From PLGF01 sp052139695 (lineage in GTDB: Bacteria; Verrucomicrobiota; Verrucomicrobiia; Limisphaerales; Palsa-1400): 64,000 nucleotides of DNA. The notes under the pieces were generated by a model, which was given only the letters and a program-made list of their open reading frames with translations, searched no databases and was not told the origin of the DNA. Within the stretch, counting starts at the first letter, position 1. The number at the start of each line of letters is the position of its first letter. The translations under genes were made by a program, and so were the position numbers. The stretch lies in the NCBI GenBank assembly GCA_052139695.1, contig JBKQWF010000106.1, positions 56,203 through 120,202 of the forward strand. The letters are read 5' to 3'. Positions 17,222-26,930 of the stretch are shown one piece after another.

Positions 17222-19345
17222 TTAGAAATCGCCCTGCGCGGAAATGGCTCTCCGGCTCCTGGGCAAAGTCGCCGGTCCTGGACCGGCAGAGCCCTGGCCG
17301 TTGCCTCGTCCGTCGGAGTGCGGTTGCGCGACGGGCGCGCGGTTTTCCTTTTCATAGCCGGGCGCAACCGCTTTTAGCGCGAGAGTTTGATGTTTTCCCG
17401 CAACCAGTTCTGCCAATTCGGCCACCGATTCTTTCGTGGACCCGGCTTGAGAGTTCATTTCTTCGGCGGCGCTGGCGCTCTGTTCGGCATTAGCGGCATT
17501 TCGCTGCGTCACTCCGTCAATCTGGCTCATGGCGGCGTTGACCTGGGAAATGCCCTGAGTCTGCTCGCGCGAGGCGGTGGATACTTGGGCCACCAATTCA
17601 TCGACTTGACGAACTTTCGTGACGATGTCGTCCAACATGTGCGCGACGTTGTCGCTAATCTCGACGCCCTCCCCAATTTTTGCCACCGCTCCTTTAATCT
17701 TGCTGTCCGTCTCTTTGGCGGCTTGAGCGCTGCGTTGCGCGAGGTTGCGCACCTCGTCAGCCACCACGGCAAAGCCCATTCCGGCCTCACCGGCACGGGC
17801 CGCTTCCACCGCCGCATTCAAGGCGAGGATGTTGGTCTGGAAAGCGATTTCATCAATCGTTCGGATGATCTTGGCAATGTCGTCGCTGGACGTTTTGATG
17901 GCTCCCATCGCGCGATTCATTTCCTGCATGCTGGCCGCCCCATTGTCAGCGGCCGAGCGGGCTTGCTTGGCCAAATCGTTGGCCTTTTTGGCGCTTTCGG
18001 CGTTGCTTTTGGTCATGGACAACATCTCCTCCAACGAGGAAGTGGTTTCTTCCAACGAGGCGGCCTGTTCGCTCGCGTCTTTGGCCAGGGAAAGGCTGGC
18101 GGCGGACACCTGCTGCGCGGCCGTCACCGTTTGCCCGGTAACAATATTAAGGCGGTTGATAATCTGCAGGATCGGCTTGGTGAGACCTTTGGATAGAACG
18201 TAGCTGGCAATGAAGGCCACCAACCCAACGCACAGCGCCCCCACACAACACCATTTGACCAGATTGCCAATGGCTTGGCTAACCTGGTTGGTGATCGTCA
18301 GGTAATCGTCATCGTAGGTGCCGGCAGCGATGATCCAGTCCCAGGGTCCAAAATAGGTGAACGAGGCAAACTTCTGCCGCGCGGTGGCATCGTTGGGGTT
18401 TTTCCAGGAATAGGTTTCGTTGGTGACGGAGCCATTCGGCATATTCCGGGCCTTTTCCACGATAGACTGGATAAAGAGGCGCCCGGTCGCGTCCTTGGCC
18501 GCCCAGATGGATTCGCCATCCCGTTGGCCATGTTGGGAAACGATGTATTTTCCCTTGGAATCCAGCACATAAACATAGCCGGATTTTCCCACCACCATTT
18601 TCGTGATGGCGTCGTGAAATTGCTTGCCTAAGTCAGCCATGCTCACGCCCACATAAAGCATGCCGACGACGCGCTTCTTGCCTGCGTCCCAAATCGGCTC
18701 GTACGCGGCGTCGTGATACTCGTTCACGACGAAAGCGCGGCCGCGATAGGTTCCCCCTTTCAGGACCGTCGCAATGACGGTATTGGCGGAACCATCGGGG
18801 TTCTGATGCGGAATAAAAGTGCCGATGGCGCGCGCCCCGCTGGAGGCGATCACGCTCGTATCAACCCGCAGCATGTCTCCATCCTCATTCATCCGCTGGA
18901 AAATGGTGCAATGGTCATCCGTCAAATGCCGGACTTCATCCACCACCGGCGAGGAGCGATTGGCGTTGGTGTTTTGCTCCAGCCAAGCTCCTCCTAAAAG
19001 CAATCTTGGAAGTTGAATGGTCTCGCCTTTTCCCGTCAATTGATTGATCGCGTTCCATCGGGCGGTATTGGTGTCAAAGGAGATTTGTCCGGAGCGAAAC
19101 ACGATTTCGCGGGCAATGGCAATTTCGCGGGTAAGGCGGCTTTGGTTCCGCGCTTCCGCCGAGACGCAATTGTCATAGACTGCCAGGACCAACTTGGTCG
19201 TCTCGTTGTGACCCTGCTCCAGCACGAGCGCAGTCATGCGGCTAAAGAGATGACCTCGTTGAATGAGAGTCGTCGCCAGAAACGTGGCCGTCGAAATCCC
19301 GACGAGCGCTAAACAGATCGCAATAATTTTGGAGCTTATCTTCAT
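17222..19345 (-). CDS. Methyl-accepting chemotaxis protein with periplasmic Cache domain
   Basis: The 707-residue receptor has an N-terminal membrane segment (about 7-28) and a large outer region (about 30-360) of the Cache_3-Cache_2 type (VGKSGYVYVLDSKGKYIVS, WDWIIAAGTYDDDY). A second membrane segment lies near 370-395, then a cytoplasmic coiled coil whose hairpin tip, DEIAFQTNILALNAAVEAARAGEAGMGFAVV, binds CheA and CheW in the family. The C-terminal 60 residues are low-complexity and lack a NWETF-type CheR tether. No che or flagellar gene is in the window. The Cache domain binds small ligands such as organic acids in characterised members; the ligand here is unknown. Confidence 0.92.
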   Translation of the reverse strand: MKISSKIIAICLALVGISTATFLATTLIQRGHLFSRMTALVLEQGHNETTKLVLAVYDNCVSAEARNQSRLTREIAIAREIVFRSGQISFDTNTARWNAINQLTGKGETIQLPRLLLGGAWLEQNTNANRSSPVVDEVRHLTDDHCTIFQRMNEDGDMLRVDTSVIASSGARAIGTFIPHQNPDGSANTVIATVLKGGTYRGRAFVVNEYHDAAYEPIWDAGKKRVVGMLYVGVSMADLGKQFHDAITKMVVGKSGYVYVLDSKGKYIVSQHGQRDGESIWAAKDATGRLFIQSIVEKARNMPNGSVTNETYSWKNPNDATARQKFASFTYFGPWDWIIAAGTYDDDYLTITNQVSQAIGNLVKWCCVGALCVGLVAFIASYVLSKGLTKPILQIINRLNIVTGQTVTAAQQVSAASLSLAKDASEQAASLEETTSSLEEMLSMTKSNAESAKKANDLAKQARSAADNGAASMQEMNRAMGAIKTSSDDIAKIIRTIDEIAFQTNILALNAAVEAARAGEAGMGFAVVADEVRNLAQRSAQAAKETDSKIKGAVAKIGEGVEISDNVAHMLDDIVTKVRQVDELVAQVSTASREQTQGISQVNAAMSQIDGVTQRNAANAEQSASAAEEMNSQAGSTKESVAELAELVAGKHQTLALKAVAPGYEKENRAPVAQPHSDGRGNGQGSAGPGPATLPRSRRAISAQGDF

Positions 19346-19549
19346 GATTCATCCACTGCCGAATCCTGAGCATTCGGACCAGCTTAATCCTCCTATCGCC
19401 AGGGGATGAAAAACCAAGCAGCCGAATCTTGCGAAACACTCGTCGGAAATTGCGCTTTCACGAAGGCTTTCACGGGATGACCCCAGGATGGAATGAAGGC
19501 AAGCCCCATTGTCGCAATGACGGTCGGGCAGCCACGACGGTCAAACAAA

Positions 19550-19739
19550 TCAGTTTTTGACAATCCGCACGCTGCATTGGGCATGATCCGCGATCCGATC
19601 GGCGGTGTCGCCCAACAAGCGGCCCCACAGCTTCGGAGTGGTCGCTGTGTCCGATCACGATCAAATCGTAGCGCCCTTCATCGGCGAACCTCAGAATCAT
19701 CTTGGCCGGATGGCCCCGGTGAGTTTCGCATCGGATGGA
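19550..19739 (-). pseudogene. Universal stress protein remnant, frameshifted
   Basis: On the minus strand the frame from 19739 reads CETHRGHPAKMILRFADEG and continues to LIVIGHSDHSE. A one-base shift near 19643 then gives LWGRLLGDTADRIADHAQC and SVRIVKN before a TGA at 19552-19550. Together these match the C-terminal half of UspA-fold proteins (G-HP-AKxIL, DLIVxG, LxGxxxDRIxxHAxCSVxIV). The N-terminal half is missing: a TGA lies just upstream and the region beyond belongs to another gene. It is a truncated and broken gene copy. Confidence 0.7.
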
Positions 19740-19765
19740 TCATTCGATCATCCCTCCGGGCTGTC

Positions 19766-20245
19766 CTAATTTCCCGGCGTTTTGAATGGACAGAATATGT
19801 CGTAATGGACACGGTTCCTCAGGAAGAGGCTTGGATCGCTGTCATTGTATGCGGACCACTTGGACGTTGTTTTTCCAGAGCGAGAGCGCACAGACCAAAC
19901 GTAAACCATGTTCGGCAGCAGCGGTTGATCAAGGGCGTGCGCCGTTGTCGGAAGGCCCTCACGATAGTAGGCCGTCTTGGCCGGAACCCAAAATCCGTCT
20001 TTGTTGACAACGGCCACGCAAATGATCAAGTCATACGAAAGCCCAGGCTTTTTCGGGCCGGTCCAAGCAAACGCAGGCTTCAATGTCCCAACCGTCGTTA
20101 GCGGCTCAGCAGACTGCGAACCGGGAACAGACCCAGGCGGAACGGCATCATTCCGCGAATGATCAGGGGCCGCATATCCGTTCAGCAAAGAGACCGCCAG
20201 GAACACAATGCCGCAACGCAACTTTCTTGAAATAATCTTCACCAT
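19766..20245 (-). CDS. Secreted hypothetical protein with a fibronectin/Ig-like strand pattern
   Basis: From ATG 20245 the 159-residue product starts with basic residues and a hydrophobic stretch (CGIVFLAVSLLNGYAA), a likely signal peptide. The body reads LKPAFAWTGPKKPGLSYDLIICV, then ALDQPLLPNMVYVWSVRSRSG and WSAYNDSD. The pattern of W, Y and spaced strands (Y-LII, Y-WSVR-R, WS) is that of fibronectin type III-like or carbohydrate-binding beta domains in secreted bacterial proteins. I recognise no catalytic motif. The frame is open to 20311, but the extra 22 residues precede the signal peptide. It lies upstream of the stress-protein remnant, with no operon partner. Confidence 0.6.
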   Translation of the reverse strand: MVKIISRKLRCGIVFLAVSLLNGYAAPDHSRNDAVPPGSVPGSQSAEPLTTVGTLKPAFAWTGPKKPGLSYDLIICVAVVNKDGFWVPAKTAYYREGLPTTAHALDQPLLPNMVYVWSVRSRSGKTTSKWSAYNDSDPSLFLRNRVHYDIFCPFKTPGN

Positions 20246-20568
20246 GACATCGACGTCCTGTTTCGACGCCCAACTCATGAAGACCCGCTTCTCACCTTCG
20301 CCCCAGGCCATCGTCTTGTCAACGACGCGCAGGCGACAAATCGAGAGAGGCTAAAGCAGGTTCCAAGCTGGAACGGTGCCGCGTCAATTGGACGTATTGC
20401 AACCTTCGGTTCCACCACTGCTGCATTTATGAGTAACGACCGATTGCCATTTCTTGTCCACCCAGCGGCTTCATTCATCATGAAATACCATCTCTTTCTT
20501 TTATGGTGGCGCTCTGTTGCGTGAATCGTCGCTTGACTCCCGGTGCGGGTTTGAGCGAATCATGGACC

Positions 20569-22134
20569 ATGTTTCAACATTATCGAAAACTGGCGGCCCT
20601 TGGCGTCGCTCTCGCTTTGGCCGGTTGCCAGTCCGCTCCCAAACCATCTGCTCCCCCTCCCCAGGCGGCAGCGCAGGCGCCATCTGAGGTCACCGTCCCG
20701 CATGTTTTCTCCGACAACATGATCCTGCAACGGGAAAAACCCCTCCCCGTTTGGGGTTGGGGCAAGGATGGCGCAACCGTCACTGTGACGTTGGGCACCA
20801 ACACCGCCTACGCGCAGGTCAAGGATGGAAAATGGGTGGCGTGGCTGCATCCATTGAAGCCGGGCTCGCCCCAGACACTGACCATCAGCGCCGGCGTGCC
20901 TTTGGTTTTTACGAATGTCCTGGTGGGCGACGTCTGGCTGGCGGGCGGGCAATCCAACATGGAGTTCCCGCTCAAAAGCGCGTTCGAGGCGGACGCCGAT
21001 GTCGCTTCCGCGGACCATCCGAATATCCGTCTGTTGAAAGTGCCGCACACCCGGCTCAATGATCCAACCAACGACATCAACGCTCATTGGGTGGAGTGCA
21101 ATCCCAAAACAGCCGCCAATATTTCGGCGGTGGCGTATTACTTTGCGCGGGCTTTGCAGGAGAAGATCTGGGTTCCCATTGGAATCCTGGAATCCGATTG
21201 GGGAGGCACTCCCGCGGAGGCGTGGATGGGAAATGATTTTCTCCGGGCGCATCCGGACTACGAAATCGAAATCATGGGCGAATGGGCGCGGGAGAGCGAC
21301 AATTACCACCGCAACCTGGCGGCCTATGAAGCGGCCCAGCGCCAGGCGAAAGCGAGCAACACCGAATTCACCAACCGGCCTCCGGGGCGGCCGTGGAAGC
21401 CATCGGAACTTTACAATGGCATGATTGCCCCGCTGGTCCCTTTTGCCATCAAAGGCGCCATTTGGTACCAGGGCGAATCCAACGCCGGCAGCCCGCGGCG
21501 GGCGATGCAATATCACGAGCTTTTTCCCGACTTGATCCGCGACTGGCGCGCGGATTGGAGGGAAGGAGATTTTCCGTTCTTGCTCGTGCAACTGGCGCCA
21601 TTCATGAAGATCAAAAATGAGCCTGGCGAGAGCAACTGGGCGCTCCTGCGGGAGGCGCAGCTTTTCTCCACCCAAACCATGACCAATGTCGGCATGGCGG
21701 TGATTACCGATGTCGGAGAAGAAAACGACATTCACCCCAAGAAGAAAAAGCCGGTGGGCGAACGCCTGGCTTTGGCAGCCCGCGGCATTGCTTATCATCA
21801 GCCGGTTGAATACAGCGGGCCGACGCTCAAGGCCGCCCACGCCGTCAGCGGTGTGCTCTACTTGACATTTGATCATGTGGCGGGCGGGTTGCAGGCGCAT
21901 GGCGGCAAAGTGCAAGGATTTACCGTGGCCGGCGCGGACCGCAAATTCTACGCGGCGGAGGCGGAGATTCAAGGCCTTGATCAAGTGGCGGTGCGGAGCC
22001 CCGAGGTGCCGCAGCCCGTGGCCGTGCGTTTTGGTTGGGCGGATTATCCAGTGGTCAACCTCTGGAACACCGCCGGCCTGCCCGCGTCACCTTTCCGCAC
22101 CGACGACTTTCCGACGGTGCCGCTCGCCAAATGA
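20569..22134 (+). CDS. Sialate O-acetylesterase-like SGNH esterase, lipoprotein
   Basis: From ATG 20569 the 521-residue protein begins with a lipoprotein signal (LALAGC, Cys20), followed by a Pro/Ala-rich spacer and a beta domain (VTVPHVFSDNMILQREKPLP). The SGNH hydrolase core has the nucleophile Ser129 in VWLAGGQSNMEFP, the oxyanion block YQGESNAG and the Asp387/His389 pair in NDIHP. Enzymes of this family remove O-acetyl groups from sialic acids or plant polysaccharides and are abundant in polysaccharide-degrading Verrucomicrobiota. It probably sits on the outer membrane. The frame is open from 20503, but the start is set by the signal peptide. Confidence 0.88.
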   Translation: MFQHYRKLAALGVALALAGCQSAPKPSAPPPQAAAQAPSEVTVPHVFSDNMILQREKPLPVWGWGKDGATVTVTLGTNTAYAQVKDGKWVAWLHPLKPGSPQTLTISAGVPLVFTNVLVGDVWLAGGQSNMEFPLKSAFEADADVASADHPNIRLLKVPHTRLNDPTNDINAHWVECNPKTAANISAVAYYFARALQEKIWVPIGILESDWGGTPAEAWMGNDFLRAHPDYEIEIMGEWARESDNYHRNLAAYEAAQRQAKASNTEFTNRPPGRPWKPSELYNGMIAPLVPFAIKGAIWYQGESNAGSPRRAMQYHELFPDLIRDWRADWREGDFPFLLVQLAPFMKIKNEPGESNWALLREAQLFSTQTMTNVGMAVITDVGEENDIHPKKKKPVGERLALAARGIAYHQPVEYSGPTLKAAHAVSGVLYLTFDHVAGGLQAHGGKVQGFTVAGADRKFYAAEAEIQGLDQVAVRSPEVPQPVAVRFGWADYPVVNLWNTAGLPASPFRTDDFPTVPLAK

Positions 22135-22539
22135 TTAGCGGAATTTGATCAGTTGCGCGCTGACGTCGCTGTGGGTCAGCGGGATACCCCAGACCACGCC
22201 GGGACTGGCCACGGCGACCGTGCCGGTGCGGTAGCTGTGCTCCGTGTAAATCAGAGCGGCATCGGCATGCTGCTCATGGACGGCTTTGGCGACGTTGTCT
22301 TCGTTGTCCGTCGTGATCGAGCCCAGAATAATATAAGGGCGGTCGGGGAACTGACCCGGCATGTAGAGGCTCGCCTTGTCCACTATTTTAACATAGCCGC
22401 CCGGCTGGGTCTGCCAGTTTTGTTGCTGGCCGACGTAGGGTGAGAAAGTGTATCCGGGGCCGCAGCCTACGGCGCAAACCAACAGGAAAAAGGGAAGCAT
22501 CCTCTTCAGGGAATGGAACCGGCTTCGCCCCTCCTCCAT
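22135..22539 (-). CDS. Small lipoprotein of unknown function
   Basis: The protein has a hydrophobic segment ending in a lipobox (FFLLVCAVGC), so it is probably a lipoprotein with a mature part of about 115 residues. Conserved-looking features are GYVKIVDKASLY, PYIILGSITT and a Val/Ala-rich helix AVHEQHADAALIYTE, a layout seen in small lipoproteins thought to bind within the periplasm. Function is unknown. Starts are possible at 22581, 22539 or 22500; 22539 has a GGAGGAGG tract just inside and 22500 lies directly before the hydrophobic segment, so the true start is open. It is convergent with the esterase gene, with adjoining stops. Confidence 0.55.
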   Translation of the reverse strand: MEEGRSRFHSLKRMLPFFLLVCAVGCGPGYTFSPYVGQQQNWQTQPGGYVKIVDKASLYMPGQFPDRPYIILGSITTDNEDNVAKAVHEQHADAALIYTEHSYRTGTVAVASPGVVWGIPLTHSDVSAQLIKFR

Positions 22540-22697
22540 TTTCAAAGATTCATTATGACTAGTCGCATTTGCAATTTTCATAAAACATCATACATGCCAA
22601 AATGTTTGACTGATCCGGGCCAAAACCCGATCAATCTTAATTCATGTTTCCACAAACGAAGCAGGGGGTCAATGGTTCACGGCTCGTTTGACTTTTG

Positions 22698-23333
22698 TCA
22701 TTCCGCGGTCAGGAGCAAGTCGTCAAAGCGAATGGGAGTGCCGGAATAGGGGCTGCCCCACAGGGCGGCGCGGCCGGCATGCGGCTCAGTCTTTTCGTCC
22801 GCCGAAATCACCCAGGCCTGGGGTTCGGCCTCGGGTTGAGGCCAGGCCTTGCCTTCGACCTTCCATGTTCCAGGGCCGGCCGCACGGACGCGCAGCCGCA
22901 GCATCGTCCAGACGCCCGACTTCCAGTTGAAGGGCGCGCTGGCCAGGAGGTCGTCGCCTTTGTAGAGCTCCAAGGCGTTTTTGGCGGGGGAAACCTTCAA
23001 TTTGTATCCGCTCGGGCCGTTGAGGCCGACGCCGAAGCTGGGAAAACGACGGCCTTTGGCCGTGCCCTCGATGCGCGCGCTCACGCAAACGCCCGCGTTG
23101 GTCGTCGGACCGAATAGGACCCCGAAGTTATCCAACGGCGCGCCGGGCAATTCCAGGTATTTGTTGCCATCGCTTTGCTTGACGGCGAAGCCGCCGTCCA
23201 GCACGAGAACATCCGCCGGCGCCTGGTCCAGGGCGGTGCTTTCAAAATTGTTTTGGTAGAGGGTGGTTTCCGCCACGACCGCCGAGGCAGAAAGCGTCAA
23301 AACTAAGAAAAGTCCGCGAAATTTGTTCATCAT
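22698..23333 (-). CDS. Secreted LamG/concanavalin-like beta-sandwich protein
   Basis: From ATG 23333 the 211-residue product has a signal peptide (MMNKFRGLFLVLTLSASAVVA) and then one beta-sandwich domain (TLYQNNFESTALDQAP, FGVGLNGPSGYKLKVSPAKN, WTMLRLRVRAAGPGTWKVEG, PIRFDDLLL). This is the pattern of LamG/family-16-type laminin and glycan-binding domains found in many secreted verrucomicrobial proteins. No catalytic residues are evident. Its start lies 13 bp after the stop of the ABC permease on the same strand, so the two are probably one transcript. Confidence 0.75.
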   Translation of the reverse strand: MMNKFRGLFLVLTLSASAVVAETTLYQNNFESTALDQAPADVLVLDGGFAVKQSDGNKYLELPGAPLDNFGVLFGPTTNAGVCVSARIEGTAKGRRFPSFGVGLNGPSGYKLKVSPAKNALELYKGDDLLASAPFNWKSGVWTMLRLRVRAAGPGTWKVEGKAWPQPEAEPQAWVISADEKTEPHAGRAALWGSPYSGTPIRFDDLLLTAE

Positions 23334-23346
23334 GGCTCCATGGCAT

Positions 23347-26300
23347 TTATTCGTTTCGCAGCGCGGCCAGCAATTCCCCGCGCAAGGCCAGGCGGGCCGC
23401 CACCCAGGTCCAGAACAGGCCGCTGAGAAAAACCAGGCCGAGCGTGATCGACAACGAACGAAAGGATATTTGTGTTCCCGGCGAAAGCAAGACGGGGAGC
23501 ACGGCCAGGAACGCCGCCGCCAAACCGGCCAGCAACCCCAGGCCTTGCAGGGCGGCGTGCTCGCAGATGACCAGCCAGCGCAAGGCGCGGGGCCGGAACC
23601 CGACGGCCGCGAGCAAGGCCAGTTCGCCCCGCCGTTCCAGCACATTGCGCAGAACGACGACGCCCAAACCGGCGCTGCCCAAAAGCAATCCCAGCCCGCC
23701 CACGACTTGAAAGATTGTCAAATATGTATTCTGCACGGCGTTGAAAGCGTTGAGCCGCGCCGCGGCGGAGGTCAACTCCAGGCCGCGGTCCCGCAGGGAG
23801 CGGCTCAGGACCGAAGCCACGGCGGCCTCGCCGCTTGGCGGAGCGTCAATTAAAAACATTCGATAACCCGCTTCGCCGGGGAAGTGCCGGACGAACGCCG
23901 GTTCGGCGATGATCAGGCTCCCTTGCAGAATGGAATTGGCCACCGAGCCGACCAAGCGCACCTGAAACGGTTGTCCCCGCTCATCGCTATAGGTCACCGT
24001 ATCGCCCAGTTTTTTGTGCAGCGCCCAAGTAATGGTGGCTTCATCGGCGATGGCGGGAATCTCCCCGTTGGTTCTGGCGAGGGCCAGCCACGGTCGGGCG
24101 GCGTCGGCAGGGTCGGCCAGCGCGGTAAAGGTGAAGGCTCTGCGGGTCTGGAACTCTTCCGGCTTCACTCCCAGCAAACGCGGCGTCTGCGCGCGATTGA
24201 GGTTCAAGCAACTGGCGTCATCGCCGTCATGCACGCGCACGGGCACGACCGAGACCCCGCGCAAGCTGGCGTCGTCCAAGCCGAAAAACTGCCGTCCGGC
24301 CTTGGTGTTCAGGTCCTGCACAATCGGCAGCGAGGATTCGCCAAAAAGCGCAAAACCACCCGTGCCCGACGAACGCTGAACCTGGCCGGCTGTGGCGTCG
24401 AGTTTATTGGCCTCGACCGCCACGATCAAAAAGCTGCCGCTGGCCAGCAAGGCGACGATGGCCACGCTGCGCTTGCGTTGCCGGGCGCACGCGCGCACGC
24501 CGAGGCTGATCCAGGTAAGGCGATGGGCTGCCGCCTTGGCCGCGAGGCGGCGAAACCAGACCGCGGCGGCGGCGATGCCGCAGATCAGAAAAAGCGCGCC
24601 GCCGCCAAAAAACGCTTCGACATCCGCGCTCTCTTTCCTGGCCAGGGCGCTGCCGATCAACCCCAAAGCGCCCAGGCCGCTGGCCAGTGAAATCCACGCC
24701 GCCCAGGGGCGTCCCGGTGCTTCTTCTTTACTCTCCAATTCCGCGCCGCGTTCCAGCAATTCGCGGGCGGGGCGTTTCGCCTGCGAACGCAAAGCGAACC
24801 AGATCACAATCGCGCTGATCAAGAATCCGGACACGCAGCCCATCGCCAGGGTTTCGGCGGTGACATGGAAGCGCAGAGGCGATTCCGCCACCGCCGCGCG
24901 CCACATCGTAACCAGTCCGTACAAGGTCGCCCTGGCGTAGAAAACGCCGCCGGCCACGCCGAGCAAGCCCCCCGCCAGCGCGATGACGGCTCCTTCCATG
25001 AGCAGCAAGCGGCGAATCTGCTGAGGCGGCCAGCCTAAAGCGAGCAAGGTTCCCACTTCCGTGGCGCGCTTCTCCAGTCCGAAGTGAAAGAGCAACGCCA
25101 AGAGAATCAGAGCCGCGACAATGAGGAAAAAACTGAATCCCAAAAACAATCCGCCGAAATCCTCCGATTGCGCGCTCCCGGCCAGCGCTTGTTCGCGCAA
25201 CGGCGTAAATGTCAGTCCCAGGGAAGCGGGATCGAGTCGCGCCAGCAGCGCGTGTTCGACCGATGCGCGCGAACCGCCGGCGAATCGAATGGACGTCAGA
25301 TCGCCAAAACGATTGCCCCACATGCGCCGTCCCGCCGCCAGCGTGACGAAGGCCTTGGGCGTCCCGCGGTATTTTTTCCAATACTGTTCGTCCTTGGGCC
25401 GGATTTTCTTCATGTCGATGGCAAAACCAGCGTCCCAGTTCTCCGTTTTCTCGGCTTTGGCGATGCCGGGGAAATCGGGCATCAACGCGCGATTGCCCTC
25501 CGAGTCCTCCAGCGCGACAATCCCACGGACTCGAAAATGGTCCTGCTGATCTTCGAGGCGGTGCGCCGTTCCCGCGACAAAATATGTCAAACGAACATCG
25601 TCCCCCACCCTGGCCTGCAAATCATCCGCCAGCCATTGGTTGAGGATGATCTCGTTATCCTTCATCTCCGGGGGTGTCAGCGGCGGGGTGGCGGCCGTGA
25701 CCATGGAGTACGGAGTGGCTCTGTCCCCGTCCCGCAGTTCATTGACAAAATAGGTCAAGATGAGTTCAGAAGAGGGTGGCGCGGCAGCGGTCACGGCGGG
25801 GTCAAGAAAAACCCGCCCGGTGCGGAGTTCCCATCCACCGGGGCTTTGGCGCACTTGCAGGTCCGCATCGGCCAGCGTCCAATACTTTTTCAAATCGGGG
25901 GCGGGCCCGGAAGTCAACAAAAGGTTTGCCCGTCCTGGCTGGCCGGTCTTGCTTTGCAAGAAGGACAGCGGCACAAAGGCGTTGAGCGGCGGCGCTGGAC
26001 CCGCCTGCAACGCGAACCGTCCGAATTGCGCCTCGCTGGCGATTCCACTGACCGTCAGGCGTGAGCCTTCAGAAACATCTTCCTGCGGCGAAATCGGCGC
26101 TTCCAGCGAGAGGAGCGAGGGCTTTTGCACACGGAGCACAATGACGTCGCCCACCTTGACACCCAACTGCCGCGCCAACCCCGTGTTGAGCACGACGGAG
26201 CCCGCCGGGATTTCGCCAAAAGCGGCCGCGTTCTCCGCCAGGGCCCAGAAATGCTCGTCCACTCCAAGGACCTGGACGCGGTTGGCGCGGGCGGAATCGT

Positions 26301-26586
26301 CCGGCGTCGCGGCGGTGCCCGGCAATTGCAGGACGGCGGCGGCCAGACCGTTGGAAACGGCGGGACGAACGTCGTCGGCCAACGCGGAGCGGAAGAAACG
26401 GTCTCTGGAAGCAAGAGCGAAACTGGCCTGGCCGACCCGGGCCAGGGCCATGTCACGCAAACTCGCGCGCACACAGTCCCCCATGGCCAGGGCGCCCACG
26501 AGGATGGCGCTGGCGACCGCCACACCCAGCAGCGTGCCGAGATGGCTGCGGGCATGGAAACGCAAATTGGCCAAGAGCAAGCTCAA
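23347..26586 (-). CDS. FtsX/MacB-type ABC transporter permease, fused double unit
   Basis: The 1079-residue protein has an N-terminal membrane helix (about 15-38) and a large periplasmic region. A first FtsX membrane core lies near 475-700 (FLGFSFFLIVAALILLALLF, EVGTLLALGWPPQQIRRLLL). A second outer region precedes a C-terminal FtsX core near 950-1075 (GGLGLLLGSAGLGVVVLRNV, GELALLAAVGFRPRALRWLV). Permeases of this size carry two FtsX modules in one chain and work with a LolD/MacB-type ATPase in lipoprotein export, cell-wall signalling or efflux. No ATPase gene adjoins it here: the region upstream is repeat-like and the gene downstream encodes a secreted beta protein. Confidence 0.85.
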   Translation of the reverse strand: MSLLLANLRFHARSHLGTLLGVAVASAILVGALAMGDCVRASLRDMALARVGQASFALASRDRFFRSALADDVRPAVSNGLAAAVLQLPGTAATPDDSARANRVQVLGVDEHFWALAENAAAFGEIPAGSVVLNTGLARQLGVKVGDVIVLRVQKPSLLSLEAPISPQEDVSEGSRLTVSGIASEAQFGRFALQAGPAPPLNAFVPLSFLQSKTGQPGRANLLLTSGPAPDLKKYWTLADADLQVRQSPGGWELRTGRVFLDPAVTAAAPPSSELILTYFVNELRDGDRATPYSMVTAATPPLTPPEMKDNEIILNQWLADDLQARVGDDVRLTYFVAGTAHRLEDQQDHFRVRGIVALEDSEGNRALMPDFPGIAKAEKTENWDAGFAIDMKKIRPKDEQYWKKYRGTPKAFVTLAAGRRMWGNRFGDLTSIRFAGGSRASVEHALLARLDPASLGLTFTPLREQALAGSAQSEDFGGLFLGFSFFLIVAALILLALLFHFGLEKRATEVGTLLALGWPPQQIRRLLLMEGAVIALAGGLLGVAGGVFYARATLYGLVTMWRAAVAESPLRFHVTAETLAMGCVSGFLISAIVIWFALRSQAKRPARELLERGAELESKEEAPGRPWAAWISLASGLGALGLIGSALARKESADVEAFFGGGALFLICGIAAAAVWFRRLAAKAAAHRLTWISLGVRACARQRKRSVAIVALLASGSFLIVAVEANKLDATAGQVQRSSGTGGFALFGESSLPIVQDLNTKAGRQFFGLDDASLRGVSVVPVRVHDGDDASCLNLNRAQTPRLLGVKPEEFQTRRAFTFTALADPADAARPWLALARTNGEIPAIADEATITWALHKKLGDTVTYSDERGQPFQVRLVGSVANSILQGSLIIAEPAFVRHFPGEAGYRMFLIDAPPSGEAAVASVLSRSLRDRGLELTSAAARLNAFNAVQNTYLTIFQVVGGLGLLLGSAGLGVVVLRNVLERRGELALLAAVGFRPRALRWLVICEHAALQGLGLLAGLAAAFLAVLPVLLSPGTQISFRSLSITLGLVFLSGLFWTWVAARLALRGELLAALRNE

Positions 26587-26930
26587 GGATCACAGTTTAG
26601 AACGTGTTTTTGGAATAAGCAACGGGGCGGCGGTGACCCACAATCCCTGCGTGTGCATGACAGAATTTTTCCAGTGGAAAAGTGGAACCCCGCTCCGGCT
26701 CACCCCGCACGCGGGGAGAGAGAAAAGCCCAACGGATTGGCCATCACGAGTATATAGGGGGCCCATATATAAGATTCTCGGGAAAAAGCCGCCCGGCGCA
26801 GAGTTTAGTCGGGGGCAGCCCAGCCTCACGGGTGCGTGAGAGAATTCTTGCACCCGAAAAGAGAGAGCGGAGGCATCGCGGCGGGGCGCGGCGGCCCCCC
26901 CGGGGGGGGGTATCAGCGGCTCAATTTGGT
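26587..26930. other. Gene-free, structured intergenic DNA
   Basis: No gene is seen. TATATA arms flank a GGGGGCCC core at 26751-26771. A run of seven C directly followed by nine G lies at 26895-26910. From 26919 a 10-bp motif built on TCAATTT or TCAATTG occurs three times in step, with a fourth weaker TCAGGTTT copy, running to 26958 and into the end of the next small gene. The GC run is also a place where sequencing or assembly could err. Confidence 0.55.

Noticed and set aside
20560..21984. 474-codon minus-strand open frame over the esterase gene
   Set aside because: It is an antisense shadow; the plus-strand product has a lipobox and all SGNH motifs.
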